DNA from: Lenisia limosa
Taxonomy: Eukaryota; Breviatea
Length of the DNA: 21,297 nt
Assembly: GCA_001655205.1 (NCBI GenBank)
Contig: LPNZ01008150.1
Coordinates: 1-21,297 of the forward strand
Direction of reading: 5' to 3'
Under the pieces are notes generated by a model. It did not search any database. It had not been told where the DNA came from and saw nothing but the letters and a program-made list of their open reading frames with translations. This document shows positions 1 through 11,337 of this stretch, piece after piece. The position numbers and the translations under genes were made by a program. The stretch's first letter is position 1. Each line of letters opens with the position of its first letter.

Positions 1-1704
1 AAAGTGACGTTCCAATTGGTCATTTTGTTTTCAAATGTTCAGTATTTCTGAAGAAGATGAAGAATAATGTGACGTTCCTTTGGGTATTGAGACAAATACC
101 CAAAGGAACGTCACATTATTCTTCATCTGGTACGGAAATGATCGGCGAAATATCGATAGATTTCAAGGATTTATCGATAATCCAGTGTCCTTTTCGGATC
201 GAAGTGAAGTCCCCAGGCTTAGTGTCATGTATATTGAGAGAAAGCCACCAACCTCAGGGTCCAGCTTGGCCTTGACTTGCTTGATCGCTTCTTCAAATGA
301 CACACCGGCTGAAGAGGGAAAAAAAGTTAGACAACAATAAAAAAAAAAAAAAAAAAAANNNNNNNNNNNNNNNNNNNNNNNNNNNNNNNNNNNNNNNNNN
401 NNNNNNNNNNNNNNNNNNNNNNNNNNNNNNNNNNNNNNNNNNNNNNNNNNNNNNNNNNNNNNNNNNNNNNNNNNTCTGTTTTCAGACCTCCCCCATACCA
501 TCACAGTCCTCTTTGGTCACTCCAGTGAGGTCAGTGAGGTAGGAAACAATCTCAACTTCAGGCTTGATAACCACACGAAGTACTAAAGCGTGTTAAAGTT
601 GAAATAATACAAAACAAGAATGCAGTGAGGACTACATATCAGAGAATTGACTATTGGCAAGAGGAAGAATATCACCAAATGCGTTGCCCACTTTGCTCTC
701 CCTTAGCGTTGACCATTCCGATTAGGACAGGGGTGCGCTGGTTATGACCGTATCCGGACGCGGCACATTCGACATCAATAGACACCACCACCTCATCAGG
801 GCGACGGCTGGGGATGAAGCCTCGGGCCATTTCAGATGCACGCGTCTACTCAAGTCAGAGATGCGGAAATAGTAAGCATACAATTACAGCAGGTCATAAG
901 ATGATTCAGTTTCACATTGTGCTAACTTTATGTGGCTCGGAATTGCTATTCCGTGATCCGTGGTAGCCTCCACGACCTCTTCCTCGACCACGTCCGCGGG
1001 GATAGTATGCCTAAAGTGTTGGGAATGGTTTGGCTGATCCCTTTTGGCCCAATTGCAAAAGATATTATTGGTGTGTCTGAAATCTTAAAAGCTGAACAGC
1101 ACCAATGTCATGAGTAATAAAGCCGCCAACCTGCTGGGGAGGAGCGTAATAAGGCATGCCTGAAGGGTAGACGTAAACTTGGTTCATAGGCATTCCCTGT
1201 GCAGGCATCCCGATGTACTGTGGTGGGGTGGGCTGAAGAACTATCAGGCAAAGAAAACATTATAAAACTAAAAATTCGTAAAAATAAAAGAAATTTCAAG
1301 AAGAAAACTATGAAGCATATTGCAACAAACTCATGACCAACCTGTTGCATCTGGGTTGTGGGAGGGATCACTTCTTGAACACCAGGAGGAGGGGTAGGGA
1401 GAATAGCAGCGCCGCCAGGACCGACCTCACGGGCCTTAGAACCACCAATACTCATTTCTGACATGTTGGTAGCGAGGTCAGAGGGGCTAGAGTGATGTCC
1501 TTGAGTGGAAGAGGATGCTCCGACTCCAGGATGCTCATGGTTACCCTTCTGCTGGATATAGCCGCCTTTCTGTGGCCATTTGTTGTGTGGTTTCGGATGA
1601 ACCTGACCTGAAAGAGGAGGGAACTCAGAAGAGGGTGACGGAGGTCCTTGAGTATAGGAATGGTGCCGAGGGCCACCATGGTTGTGTCCGCCACGAGAGT
1701 TCAT
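1..1704 (-). CDS. RGG-rich protein with DEDDh 3'-5' exonuclease domain (3' partial, spliced)
   Basis: Seen: exons at 1704-1342, 1232-1131, 1010-927, 845-692, 582-499 and 308-253, all GT-AG and phase-consistent; 217-134 is a possible further exon. The ATG at 1704 opens a Gly/Pro/Gln/His-rich segment (residues 1-155), followed by a run of RG pairs ending in GGYHGS (RGG box, typical of RNA binding). Exons 4-6 encode an exonuclease core: VVVSIDVE carries the Exo I D-x-E pair (D207/E209 of the joined model), then VLIGMVN, then VIKPEVEIVSYLTDLTGVT, typical of DEDDh nucleases. Exo II and III lie beyond the window or in unread sequence. Inferred role: 3'-5' RNA exonuclease with an RNA-binding tail. 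Alternative: two genes, because without the intron 926-846 the RGG frame stops at 914-912 and a fresh ATG at 830 starts the nuclease. The gap 359-474 falls in the intron before exon 308-253. Family is fairly sure; the fusion is less so. Confidence 0.68.
55..128. repeat. Perfect 34-bp inverted repeat with 6-nt loop
   Basis: Arms 55-88 and 95-128 are exact reverse complements around the loop GAGACA (89-94). A shorter, imperfect relative of the arm (GTGACGTTCC...TTGG) occurs at 4-19. On the minus strand it begins just downstream of a possible 5' splice site (134/133) of the exonuclease gene, so it would be intronic. It could be a real hairpin, a remnant of a small palindromic element, or an inverted chimera created during DNA amplification or assembly near a contig edge. 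Confidence 0.9.
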
Positions 1705-2187
1705 AGCGAAAAAGACAATGGGTGAGGCAATCACCTATTTTCCTGATCTAATGTTGTTTTTATAATAGATAGAAATCACTTTAAGGGTTTAGAGGCGAAG
1801 ACAGGGTGTTAATGGGAGGGGAGAAGAAGATGTATATAAAAGTGAAAACAAAAAAAATGACTTATGTGCGGCGCAAAGCGCCAATTACAAGAATGGAAAG
1901 ATAAAGGACCTAGGCGATTTTTTTAGGGGAAATTTTCTTTTTATAGTAGGTGATCTTTGATCTAAGTTTCGCCTTGTAATCTTCGCTTCTCTTCCTCATC
2001 CCCTCCATAATTGCTCCATAACTCCATTAACATGAACAAAATCATAAATAATTATAAATGCATTTGAAATGCATAAATGCGTTAACAATTGCAAAACAAT
2101 TGAGTGATTAAATATGATAGCTCAACAAACACTCCAACCCTCCAACTTGTATCTGTTCAATAAATAACACAACGATCAACATCAACA
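1705..2187. other. Spacer between copine 3' end and RGG-exonuclease 5' end
   Basis: About 480 bp between two genes on the same strand. No exon with a credible frame was found on either strand. It is AT-rich and must contain the copine 3' UTR and the RGG-exonuclease promoter. A small perfect hairpin, GGCGCAAAGCGCC, lies at 1870-1882. No clear TATA element could be assigned. Confidence 0.5.
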
Positions 2188-5100
2188 CTAGAAACTGGGA
2201 GCAGAAGGCTGTGCCATGAATTGCTGTGTGTTGCCTGAGGGGAGCGCATAGTTGGGAGGGGGGTTCGGAGTAATTTTTTTCAACTTCATATACTCTTCCA
2301 CCTAGGAATGAATCAGAATGGAAAAAGAGAACCCGAAAACTGAACCAAACCGGTCATTAATTTGTTACAAATACTAATCCAGTATTTATATTTATAAAAA
2401 ATTATTGCCTTGTTTTTCTATTTCATCTGGCTTCAAAATTGCAGGATAAAATCCAAATACCCCTCAACCTGCTGGGGGATTTCTCTCAATGTTTCAGCAG
2501 CGAGGAGGCTGGGGTCGCTGCGATACTGGTTGAAAGGCACAAACTGAACCGTGACAAGGACCAATGATTCGCAAAAGAAAAAAAATGAAATCAAAAAATG
2601 AAACATGAAGTAACAACAAGCTGTTTTTATGAGCATTATAGTTCAGTGGAGAAGACAGATACTCACCAGCTTACCTGGACAATATCTCTTAAAGCCCTCT
2701 TGCTTCCTGACTTGAGCAGGCCGTCATCACCATCCAACTCGTCCATGTTATCAAAGGATGCGTTTCCAACGCCAACAATGACAATGGACAGAGCCGCGTG
2801 CGAGGCGTCCACAATGGCAGAGATGGTCGCATCCATGTCGCAGATCTCTCCTGGAATCTTGTTACAATTTAACTTCATATAACCCGCAAAATGAGACTGT
2901 AATCTTCATAAAATATAACATGTGCTATCACAAATAGTGCCCAATGTCCAATTTTACGTATTTTTGCTGGGTTAGTCAAGTGCCAGCAGTACCGTCGGTA
3001 ATGATGAGGAGGACACTGTACTTCTGATAGGACTGGCAGCATCCTTCTCCATCAGTAGCCCAGGCAAGCGCTTGGCGGATTGTAGGGGCAAAGTACGTTG
3101 GTCCGTATAAGGCAACTTGCTAGACAATAATGAAAAAGGAATACGAATTTGTGTTTTTTTAACAAGACCAGAATATTGGTTGTAGGTGTGTTATTGGGTA
3201 CCGCATCAAAGACATGTAACATCACTGAGTATAATGGGGTACGAACCTGGATGGCAGTGCGATATGCGTGGATCATCCCTTCGACTCCGTTCACTTCAGG
3301 GGTATTGGAGAGATTGAAGCAATGCGACAGCCCAATTCCAGGTACATTTCCTCCGAAACCATATATCTGTGGCATGAGTACATGGAGCGGCACGAAGAAA
3401 CTCAAGATGAAAATAAAGCGGAACCGTTTTTATAAAATATCTTAACTGAGCAAGCTGGGAGTTTCAGTGGTGTAAAAGTCCAATAAACAGAAAATACAGA
3501 TGAGATTAATGGTGATCTTCATAGTTTAATATTTCCGACAGCAAACCGGGAATGAGTTATCCCAATCATAGGGCGCCAGGATGCCCCCAATAGAGCTGAG
3601 ACATTGGCTATATTGCGAGGGGCATTGTGTCGTGTCATAATGCAGCGAGTTGGGGTTGTTGGGGATTCTGAGAGGTGAAAATAAGCTCTATAAAGAATGA
3701 ATGTTGAAGTGATACACAGCTAGTAAGTCTTGATTTTCTCTTCAAGAAAACAATAATGTATACTACACATATAATGCATATATCATATCATATGTACTAC
3801 ATGTAAAAGTATTAAAACGTATGTTGGGGAGGCACGCAGAAAGCTGTGCACCCAGAGTTGTCAGTTAAATGAATATTATAATCCAATATATAATATCTTA
3901 TAAGCGTAATGGTGGGGACGACTTCAGCCAGATACAACCCATTTTTATTTTTATTTCTCATGTCTACATAGATGTATTATGATACAAAGAGAGTTTCTTG
4001 TTTACCCATTAGAGAGGGTGAAGTCCACAGAGCCCATGAGGCTGATCTGCATTCCACCCGCAATGTATGACTCAAAGCTGGAAAGGTCAAAGATGCCTGA
4101 ATATCTGAATATGAGGAGTATAATGAGATTGCAGCAAAAATTAATCATTTTGGAATGGAATAACAGCACTTAAAGCCCCAAAAAACGAAGTTTGTAAAAT
4201 GCACAGTATTGTATGCTTTACTTTTCTAGAATACCCAGCTAACGAGGGGCATTGCACAAGTGCTGCATGTTGAACAATGAGATACCCGGGGAGCTTCTTG
4301 CCCTTTTTCTCTTTTTTGCTTCCTAAAGTGGGTCATCCAGGTTTCAATTTTTGAAGATATACCCCCTCCCGTCGGCGCACATCCAAAACAAGTAATTTAG
4401 GATAATAGAAAAGCAAACCTGGCTTGTGTGAGAGAGTGATTTCTTGCCCAGATTTTTTCACAAGCTCATTAATGGAAATCTACACAATAAAAACAGAACC
4501 AGTCCTGTCGAAACAGGGGAACGGTCAATTCCACAAAATAGAGTGAAATGATGTACTAGTTAGCAGTATCAGATGCATATTATTAGCTCCAGAGAGCAGA
4601 GACCCACTTTGCACTCTCCAATAAATTCGGATTTTGAGTCGGAGTCCCAATCGAAGACTTCTATCCAAAGTGGTTCATCAAGATCACTAGATCATGAGGT
4701 CATGGATTATCATGGGGAGCGTTGTGAAACAATTTGCACACAAGAAAAAAGGATAAGATCCATTAAATGCTCATGTACTATATTATGATATGCCATCCAC
4801 AAACCCTGCAGAAGTGAGAGAAGTAGTTGAGATGGAAAGAGGCTTCCAGTCTGGGTTGAGGGTTTTTTTGATAACCTTAAATGTCAGTAATATACCGTGC
4901 ATGGGTGTAATATAAAGAGCCCAAAATGATTGGCTGGAATAAATTTCAAAATGTCCCAGTGAATACTGAAACGACAGACTTACCTCGGTTTCATGAACAG
5001 TGATCTCCTGGCTACACTTATGGAAGCGTGCAAAGGGATCTGAACTCATTACATTTTGGTTCTACTTTGGCATGATTAAACGCAAACTAAATTTCATTGT

Positions 5101-7071
5101 TTGAAAAATTATATGATACATATCATATGCATATGATGATATATATATATATGATATACATAAAGAAGGAATCTGAAAATGTGTTGCATAAAAACGGAAT
5201 CTTCCTTCAACATAAACAGCAAACACACCTGACTTGCCAAAGAGGTCCATTTTGAGGAGGTCTCTAGCAGCAAGGTTCAGCTCAAGTACAGGTGCAGATT
5301 TATCCACTACTTCTCCAAATATCTACAATGATAAGATTTTTTGTGATTAACCTACAATATTTATCAAGCTTTAGAAATCAAATACCATGTTATAATCAAC
5401 CCAATCTCAGGCAGAGCCACCCAAATTACCTCAATAGTGCCAATAGTGCCGCTCTTTTCAGGCTTCTTCTCATGGCTATAAAGTCAACGGGGATACAAGG
5501 TGGGGTGAATACAACTCTGGTTGGTCAAAGCCAAAGTGCGAAACTGTCTTGATATACCCATTCAAAATAGCTTACTTGAGGGAAAAGAGTTTAACCATGC
5601 CACGACTTCCGATAATACGAGAAATGGTTGACTCAGCGTAGCCCTAGGTACATTACAAAAATAACGAGCAAGTGATCTTTAAAACCAAGCACAGACACAT
5701 ACACTCATAAAAAATCCTTAAAACTAAAAAAAAAACAAGCGTTTGATAAATTTTTTAGGAAGGATTTCATTCCCTCAAACCAGCTGTTGGCAGGTCCAAG
5801 TATCATAATGTCCTTCACATGCACCATCTTCGTCAGTCACCTAAGAATCATTGTCATTAGGGTGGTCGTCAAATATCTATCGATATATATATATATATAT
5901 CATATCATATACTATCTAATTTTTGACCTGACCCCATACCATATATATGCATATGTATAAAGTGTATACCTGGAATCTGAGCCGACCCTCTCCCCCACAG
6001 GTATATATACATATATAGTACTATTGAAAAACACAACATCAACATTTCCTATTTAGTTTCTATTCCAATTATATTTCAAAAAAACAGTTAATCCTTTGCC
6101 TTTGTTAGTTCATCAAGGACAACAATACTTTACTATTTTCAGCAAATGACAGGCTTTTTGTTTGGATTTTTTCCTCTCTGAAATAACCCCCATGATCAAA
6201 TACAGTTTTTTTTTAGATAATTAATAGCTTCCCTCCAGACCCCATGAACCCTTTTTTTACCAAGTTTATNNNNNNNNNNNNNNNNNNNNNNNNNNNNNNN
6301 NNNNNNNNNNNNNNNNNNNNNNNNNNNNNNNNNNNNNNNNNNNNNNNNNNNNNNNNNNNNNNNNNNNNNNNNNNNNNNNNNNNNAGTGGAATAGAAACAT
6401 ATTTTAAATCCACATACCCTAACTAAGAAGGGTTGCGCCTTTTCAAAGACATAAGGAAGCTCAATAGCTAAAGTGTCAGCTATTTCTAGTACTATATATG
6501 AGAGTATTTCAGTTAAAAAGAAGCCCAAGATACATCTAGTATCCCAGATACCTGTTTTAAAAGCAGGGTTGAGATTGTTCTGAATTGTTTCGGTGGAGCC
6601 TGCAAACTTCCAAAGGCCATCCGGTCCTGGGGTGAGAATTGGATGGAGTTTTCACATTGCATATTTTTGTAGCATGGGGGATAAGTGAAAGAAAAAGAAA
6701 AATCATACATTGTTGGGTAGAGATTTACTGTCAACACGCAATGATAATGAGTAATAAACACCTTTATAAGTAATTAGCCTTGCTTTTCGGTGAAATTGTT
6801 TTCATTCCTCTGCTGTTACAATACCGCCCACACCCATTGCACAATCAGAAAGCCTATCGCAGAAAGCATCAATAATTTCCTTACTTTAGTGCTATTATTT
6901 ACAATCAGGCATACTTGATTTTGTGAAGAGCGCAATCTTGGGATCGCTTTTGGAAAGTGTGTCTTTGTTAACAAGATCCCTGCGAGTGGTGAGAAGAGCT
7001 AAGGACCGTTCTTCACTTAAATGTTCAACTTACTTGCATTTAAATCTAAATTTGACAATAGAAGAGGCCAT
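2188..7071 (-). CDS. Copine: Ca2+-dependent phospholipid-binding protein (complete, 20 exons)
   Basis: Exons: 7071-7034, 6979-6915, 6626-6552, 6467-6418, 5840-5781, 5643-5576, 5475-5430, 5322-5229, 5039-4984, 4875-4805, 4686-4608, 4479-4419, 4322-4235, 4077-4006, 3667-3547, 3366-3247, 3119-2993, 2850-2675, 2543-2469, 2301-2188 (stop TAG). They sum to 1656 nt (551 residues), a normal copine length, with every phase matching. C2A (about 1-120) starts MASSIVKFRFKC and keeps loop acids in DLVNKDTLSKSDPK and VTDEDG. C2B (about 140-260) keeps ARDLLKMDLFGKSDPF and FDWDSDSKSEFIGE. The vWA/copine domain (about 285-510) has the MIDAS-like DFTLSNG (302-308), SLHY, IYGFGG, IITDG, IVGVG and ELDGDD. Known role: C2 domains bind membrane when Ca2+ rises and vWA binds partners. 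The tail (515-551) holds PPNY and PSAP. The acceptor of exon 14 has an alternative. The gap at 6270-6384 lies in an intron. Confidence 0.93.
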
Positions 7072-7393
7072 GGTTGACGAAGATATGGAATAGGGGCTAT
7101 ATTCTCAGCTGGGATAAAGGAAGTCTTGATGTTTTTATTCTACTCTGTGATTCCCTGAATTATTAAGCTCTTAGAAAAGAGGAAAGGAGGAAAGAAAGGG
7201 AAACTGAATCAATTCAACTTATGAACATGATCATCGATCACCTGGCCAGTCTTCGAGCTACGCATGGGGTGTATATATCTTCTAACCCATGCTTGCCCAT
7301 GCTATGAAGTTCCTGATTGTTTCAACCTGATTTCCCTGATTAATTTCAATAAAAATAATTTTTTTGTAAGAGTGAAGGGAATCTGTGGCAACA
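7072..7393. promoter_or_regulatory. Divergent intergenic region, copine / secreted RCC1 gene
   Basis: These 322 bp separate the copine ATG (minus, 7071) from the signal-peptide ATG of the RCC1 gene (plus, 7394), so both promoters and 5' UTRs should be here. No motif stands out beyond AT-rich stretches and a purine-rich run at about 7175-7205. Confidence 0.5.
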
Positions 7394-10338
7394 ATGATAG
7401 TATTTTGTCTATTTCTCGCGGCTCTGACGTCGATCTGTGTATCTCAACCGGTATCTCAGTAGGTGAAATAGAAATATTTCGAAACACTGTAAAGTCATCC
7501 AGAATTAACAATTGGAATTATGAATAGCGTAACCTCTGAACCCCCTTTGACCCCCTTCTAGGGTATTCAACACGGGATTGGTGCAGTTTGAATTTGCTGA
7601 TCCGGTTTCTGACCGAAACGCTGTCCCGTACGCCGACTTCAAGCTTTTACAAGGACGTGAGTCTAATCACCCTTATCACCAGGGGCTAGAAGCTTCTTTG
7701 ATTCATCAATCTCTTGTTCTAATTACCTCAACCCAACAATGCAACATACAGTCTAATTGCCTTTGCTTTCGTTTTGTTTTTATTACCCTCTCTGCGACCG
7801 TTCACAATCAACTTCAGAGCATTTCCACTTTATTACCGGACATAGAGATCCAATGTCTACTCCTTGGTCCCTCTGTTCCAATAGGTCTTTCAATGGACTT
7901 ACAGAACATCCAAGTAACGTCAGATGGTACGACTGCTGATATTATCCTCACAGTGGGCGGGTACTCTGGGGTAATCTACTGTTGTGTTCACGCACAACAC
8001 ATTTATGTTTACTCCATGAATGATACGATCATTCAATGTTAACTGACAAGGGGTCATGCCCAATTGGCTACGAAGCCACCTTCGCCACAAAGAACATTGC
8101 ATGTTCTTTCCAAACTGGATGGGTCGAAGAGCCTCAGTGTTTACCAGGTGGGATGCATTTTCTGGGGACATATTTTTTTTGTTTTTGTTTTGTTTCTATC
8201 TAAATACTCTCGTGTTACTTATGACCACATATACCAGACACTAGATCAGCTCTTCTCTTTTGCCTCATTGCCTTGGAAGTAGTTTTTTTATTCTATTTCA
8301 CCACTGTTATCTTTGATCAATCTGAGTCATAATATATTCATAAGCCTGCATCTTACCAGTGTAGTTCAGTGTACCCCTGGATTCAATGGATTGACAACAA
8401 ACTGCACTGAAGGTTCAAGGGTAGAGTAGTGAAATGTTTTGGATTACCCAATACGACGGTTTGACGTTTTTCTTTTGTAGTTCAGTTGGAAAATTGACCC
8501 ATTTTAGAGAGTTATGACTATGAGACCGTTTGTGAATTTACATGCGAAGGAGACCCCACGAAGTATTTCTCTGTAGGCTATATTTATCAGATCAGTTGCT
8601 CCGCTCATTCCCAACTTGAATATTAATGGGCACCGTTGCGGTACGGATCGGACTGGTGATGTACTAGTTATAACTCTGAAATGAAATGCATCATATAACC
8701 CATGTTGTATCCTCAAATTGAGTATCTGAGGAAATAAAAAAATCTTTTTTTTAGCTGATTTACCCAGTTCAATTTGAATAGGAAATCTAAAACTCTAGTT
8801 CTGTGACAGAAAATAACAAGTGAAATGTCGATATTTTAAGCATCATCTGAATTGAGTCTTTTTTCATGAAAAATGAAACTGTCAAAATCTGACCAGCAGA
8901 CATGCGCATCGTCCAAGCAATTTATTGGAGACACATCCTGTAATACTGGAGGTAAGTGTGAAAGATATTCTTGCATTGATATTGAATGATGAATACTTCC
9001 TTTTTTCTGAGATTATGAAAACTTTTTGAATTGATAATGTAGGTAACATGCTAACTTGTGGAAATAATGCGTTCTACAACCTTGGAACTGTAGGCTATAG
9101 GGATTGCAACTATCGCAAATTCCAATGCTTCTTTCTATCGTAACATTTTCTTATGGTATGTATTCGTTATTCTGCTCCTTTTAAACAATTGATATCTCTT
9201 GCAGTTGCAATACAGTTTTGGTATTTAGTTAATCAAGTTTCCAAAATGATTTAACAGGGCACCAACGCTAATGTAATGCACCCGGCAAAATCAACCATTA
9301 GCGGAATGTTAACATGGCCGAGTACTATTGAACACGTGGCACTGGGACTCTCTTTCATGGTGGCCGCCGGCAGTGGTGTGAGGGACGTGGTACACTGTTA
9401 TTTTTATAAAGATACGAAAGAATCGTTTCCATGAAAAAGCTGACTACCTATGTACATCCCAGCAGCTCACATGCTTTAATTGTTTCGATTTAGACGGTGT
9501 TGTTCGCTGTGTTGGCAGGAATTCCAATAATCAATGCGGTGGTGGTGCTGACCCTGTCACAACCCCCAAAATCGTAAGCTGTGCGAACCATTCATTTCCC
9601 AAATTAGTCTATTTTCTGTATAATACTATTATCAAAACCCTCTAAGATTAAATGCTGTGACACTGTATTTATAGGTATTTTCAGCAAGTGCTTACGGTGT
9701 TACGATTCGTGAAATTGTGTCTGCTCTTTATTGTACACACGTGATAACGAGTTAGTTGGTGTAAAATTAGTTTTATTAATTTTGCACTACAACCTGGTAT
9801 TTCCTATTGGCTGTTGTAACTTTTTTAAAACCTTTTGCTACGGATGTTATCTTCAGGAAAGTTACGTTCCTTTCTTCCTTCCCTATTTTCCCTCGTCTAA
9901 TTTTTCAGCTACTGGAAGATCATACTCATGGGGGAGACATGACTACAAAGCTCTTCTGCGTGAAGGTGGTGATCCAAGTGTTCCCTCTTTAGTGAGGCGG
10001 TGTCTGAATTATAACCAGACAGTGATTATTCTTGTTTCTTATTCCATAGGTGCCGTTGCCGGAAGGTCGCTCTATTGAACAAGTCAAAGTTGGAATTGCC
10101 GTTGTCGTCTACATCCTTGGTATGTGTTAGTATAAGTGCGGGATTATCAAGAATTTTAATGTCATAAAGCACTTTACCCTTCTACAGTTTTGACTTCCCT
10201 AACACTTAAGATAACAATGACATCTATGGAGGAGGATACAATAGCTTCCGCACAATTAGTACTGCTGAAATTGATATATTGTCTGCAACTGTTCTGGGAA
10301 AACCATCTGACTCAGTTTGTTGGGATTTATGGAATTGA
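7394..10338 (+). CDS. Secreted protein: Sushi-like Cys-rich region plus RCC1-type repeats
   Basis: Model exons: 7394-7458, 7562-7656, 7846-7970, 8051-8147, 8365-8420, 8510-8572, 8897-8951, 9101-9155, 9205-9220, 9258-9375, 9494-9573, 9675-9750, 9909-9991, 10050-10119, 10211-10338 (stop TGA). Phases agree and give 393 residues. The start MIVFCLFLAALTSICVSQP is a signal peptide. The middle part is cysteine-rich (CPIGYEATF...C...GW...C, CTPGFNG, VCEFTCEG), resembling Sushi/CCP modules. The C-terminal half reads as RCC1 repeats: IEHVALGLSFMVAAGSDGVV followed by RCVGRNSNNQCGGG, GRSYSWGRHDYKALLREGG followed by VPLPEGRSIEQVKVG, then NNDIYGGGYNSFRTIS. RCC1 repeats build a beta-propeller; with a signal peptide it is likely extracellular or lumenal. 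The exon borders between 7846 and 8951 are the least certain. The ligand is unknown. Confidence 0.75.
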
Positions 10339-11104
10339 TCAGCACATATGAGTAATTAGTATGATAATAGTATACAGTATTTTTGTAATTATGTCTGATG
10401 TATCATACCTCATATCGATATGATATTTACAGTATAATCATAATACTGTTTGATCCTAAAAAACGAGAGCACTACCAAAAACGCGATCGGTTTTTGAAAA
10501 TACCGATTTGTTTTCCTCATAAATAACTCAAAATCAATTCTGAAATAGAGAGATAGGCGTTTAAAATATAAAATGCTCAATTATTATACACTCGGTTCCT
10601 TGCTGAATCAATATTAGAGATACATTGCACTAATATTGCACAGAATAACAACAATTAGAGAGATAGTGCAACTAAAGACCTCAAACAGTAGCATTAGTTT
10701 GAGGAAAATACATTCCAATCAATAACTGAAGCTTCTAAACAGTGAACCAATTTTGCTCAGGGAAAAAACCAAGTTCTTTAATGCGTGGGGTAGGCGTGGT
10801 CCTATAGCTTAAAACCATCAAATTACAGTCGTTTCGGGGCAACTTGGACCAATTTCGGTGAAATTATTGCAAAATATTGTACAATTTCTTTCTGAAAAAA
10901 CAACAAGTAACAGCCGTTGATGATATTTCTTTCAAATTAGCACAACTCCGATCTTACTTTTTTCGTGTTTGAAAGGAGTTGTCTTGTCAAAAAAATTTGA
11001 GCAAGGGGGATGAACTGAACTTAGTTTTTTAAGCGACTATTTTTGAATGTTCTAGAGAAACAAATTGTTTTACTCATTTTTTGCATTTCAAAACTTGTTT
11101 CCAG
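10339..11104. other. Intergenic stretch between the two RCC1-repeat genes
   Basis: AT-rich sequence with no exon I can support on either strand. It contains short repeats of a TAGAGAGATAG-like motif (about 10546, 10662) and a weak hairpin, ATCGGTTTTTGAAAATACCGAT-like, at about 10486-10508. The promoter and the N-terminal exons (including any signal peptide) of the downstream RCC1 gene may be here or in the gap 11203-11283, but I could not identify them. Confidence 0.4.
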
Positions 11105-11337
11105 GAAAAACCCCCATCATTGAGGGTTTTGAGGAACTTTTTGTACGCCGATTTTGGTGGGTTTTCAAAAAATAACCTCGCAGTACTCGCGTTTTTTTTT
11201 TGNNNNNNNNNNNNNNNNNNNNNNNNNNNNNNNNNNNNNNNNNNNNNNNNNNNNNNNNNNNNNNNNNNNNNNNNNNNNNNNNNTTTTGTATATTTTGATT
11301 CGATATCCTGAAGCCCGTCACATTTTCACTCATGCAG

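Noticed and set aside
339-358. Poly(A) run beside a gap, as the tail of a retrotransposed copy.
   Set aside because: In the minus-strand gene it is a T tract upstream of the acceptor at 309/308, that is, a polypyrimidine tract, and there is no other sign of retroposition.
7578-8042. 154-residue uninterrupted ORF taken as a single-exon gene.
   Set aside because: It contains strong GT donors (7657, 7971) and phase-matched acceptors; the middle part is intron read-through with poor coding character.
8570-8670. Continuation of the Sushi-like exon past 8572 (VGYIYQISCSAHSQLEY then stop).
   Set aside because: It hits a stop without a usable donor, while GTAGGC at 8573 gives a phase-0 donor that joins the next cysteine-rich exon. 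Not certain.
9494-9573. Hydrophobic frame TVLFAVLAGIPIINAVVVLT, suggesting a transmembrane transporter.
   Set aside because: The alternative frame of the same exon (DGVVRCVGRNSNNQCGGG) joins in phase to both neighbours and fits the RCC1 repeat.
10486-10508. Small inverted repeat as a terminator or structured RNA.
   Set aside because: Short, imperfect stem in AT-rich intergenic DNA; such stems are expected by chance.
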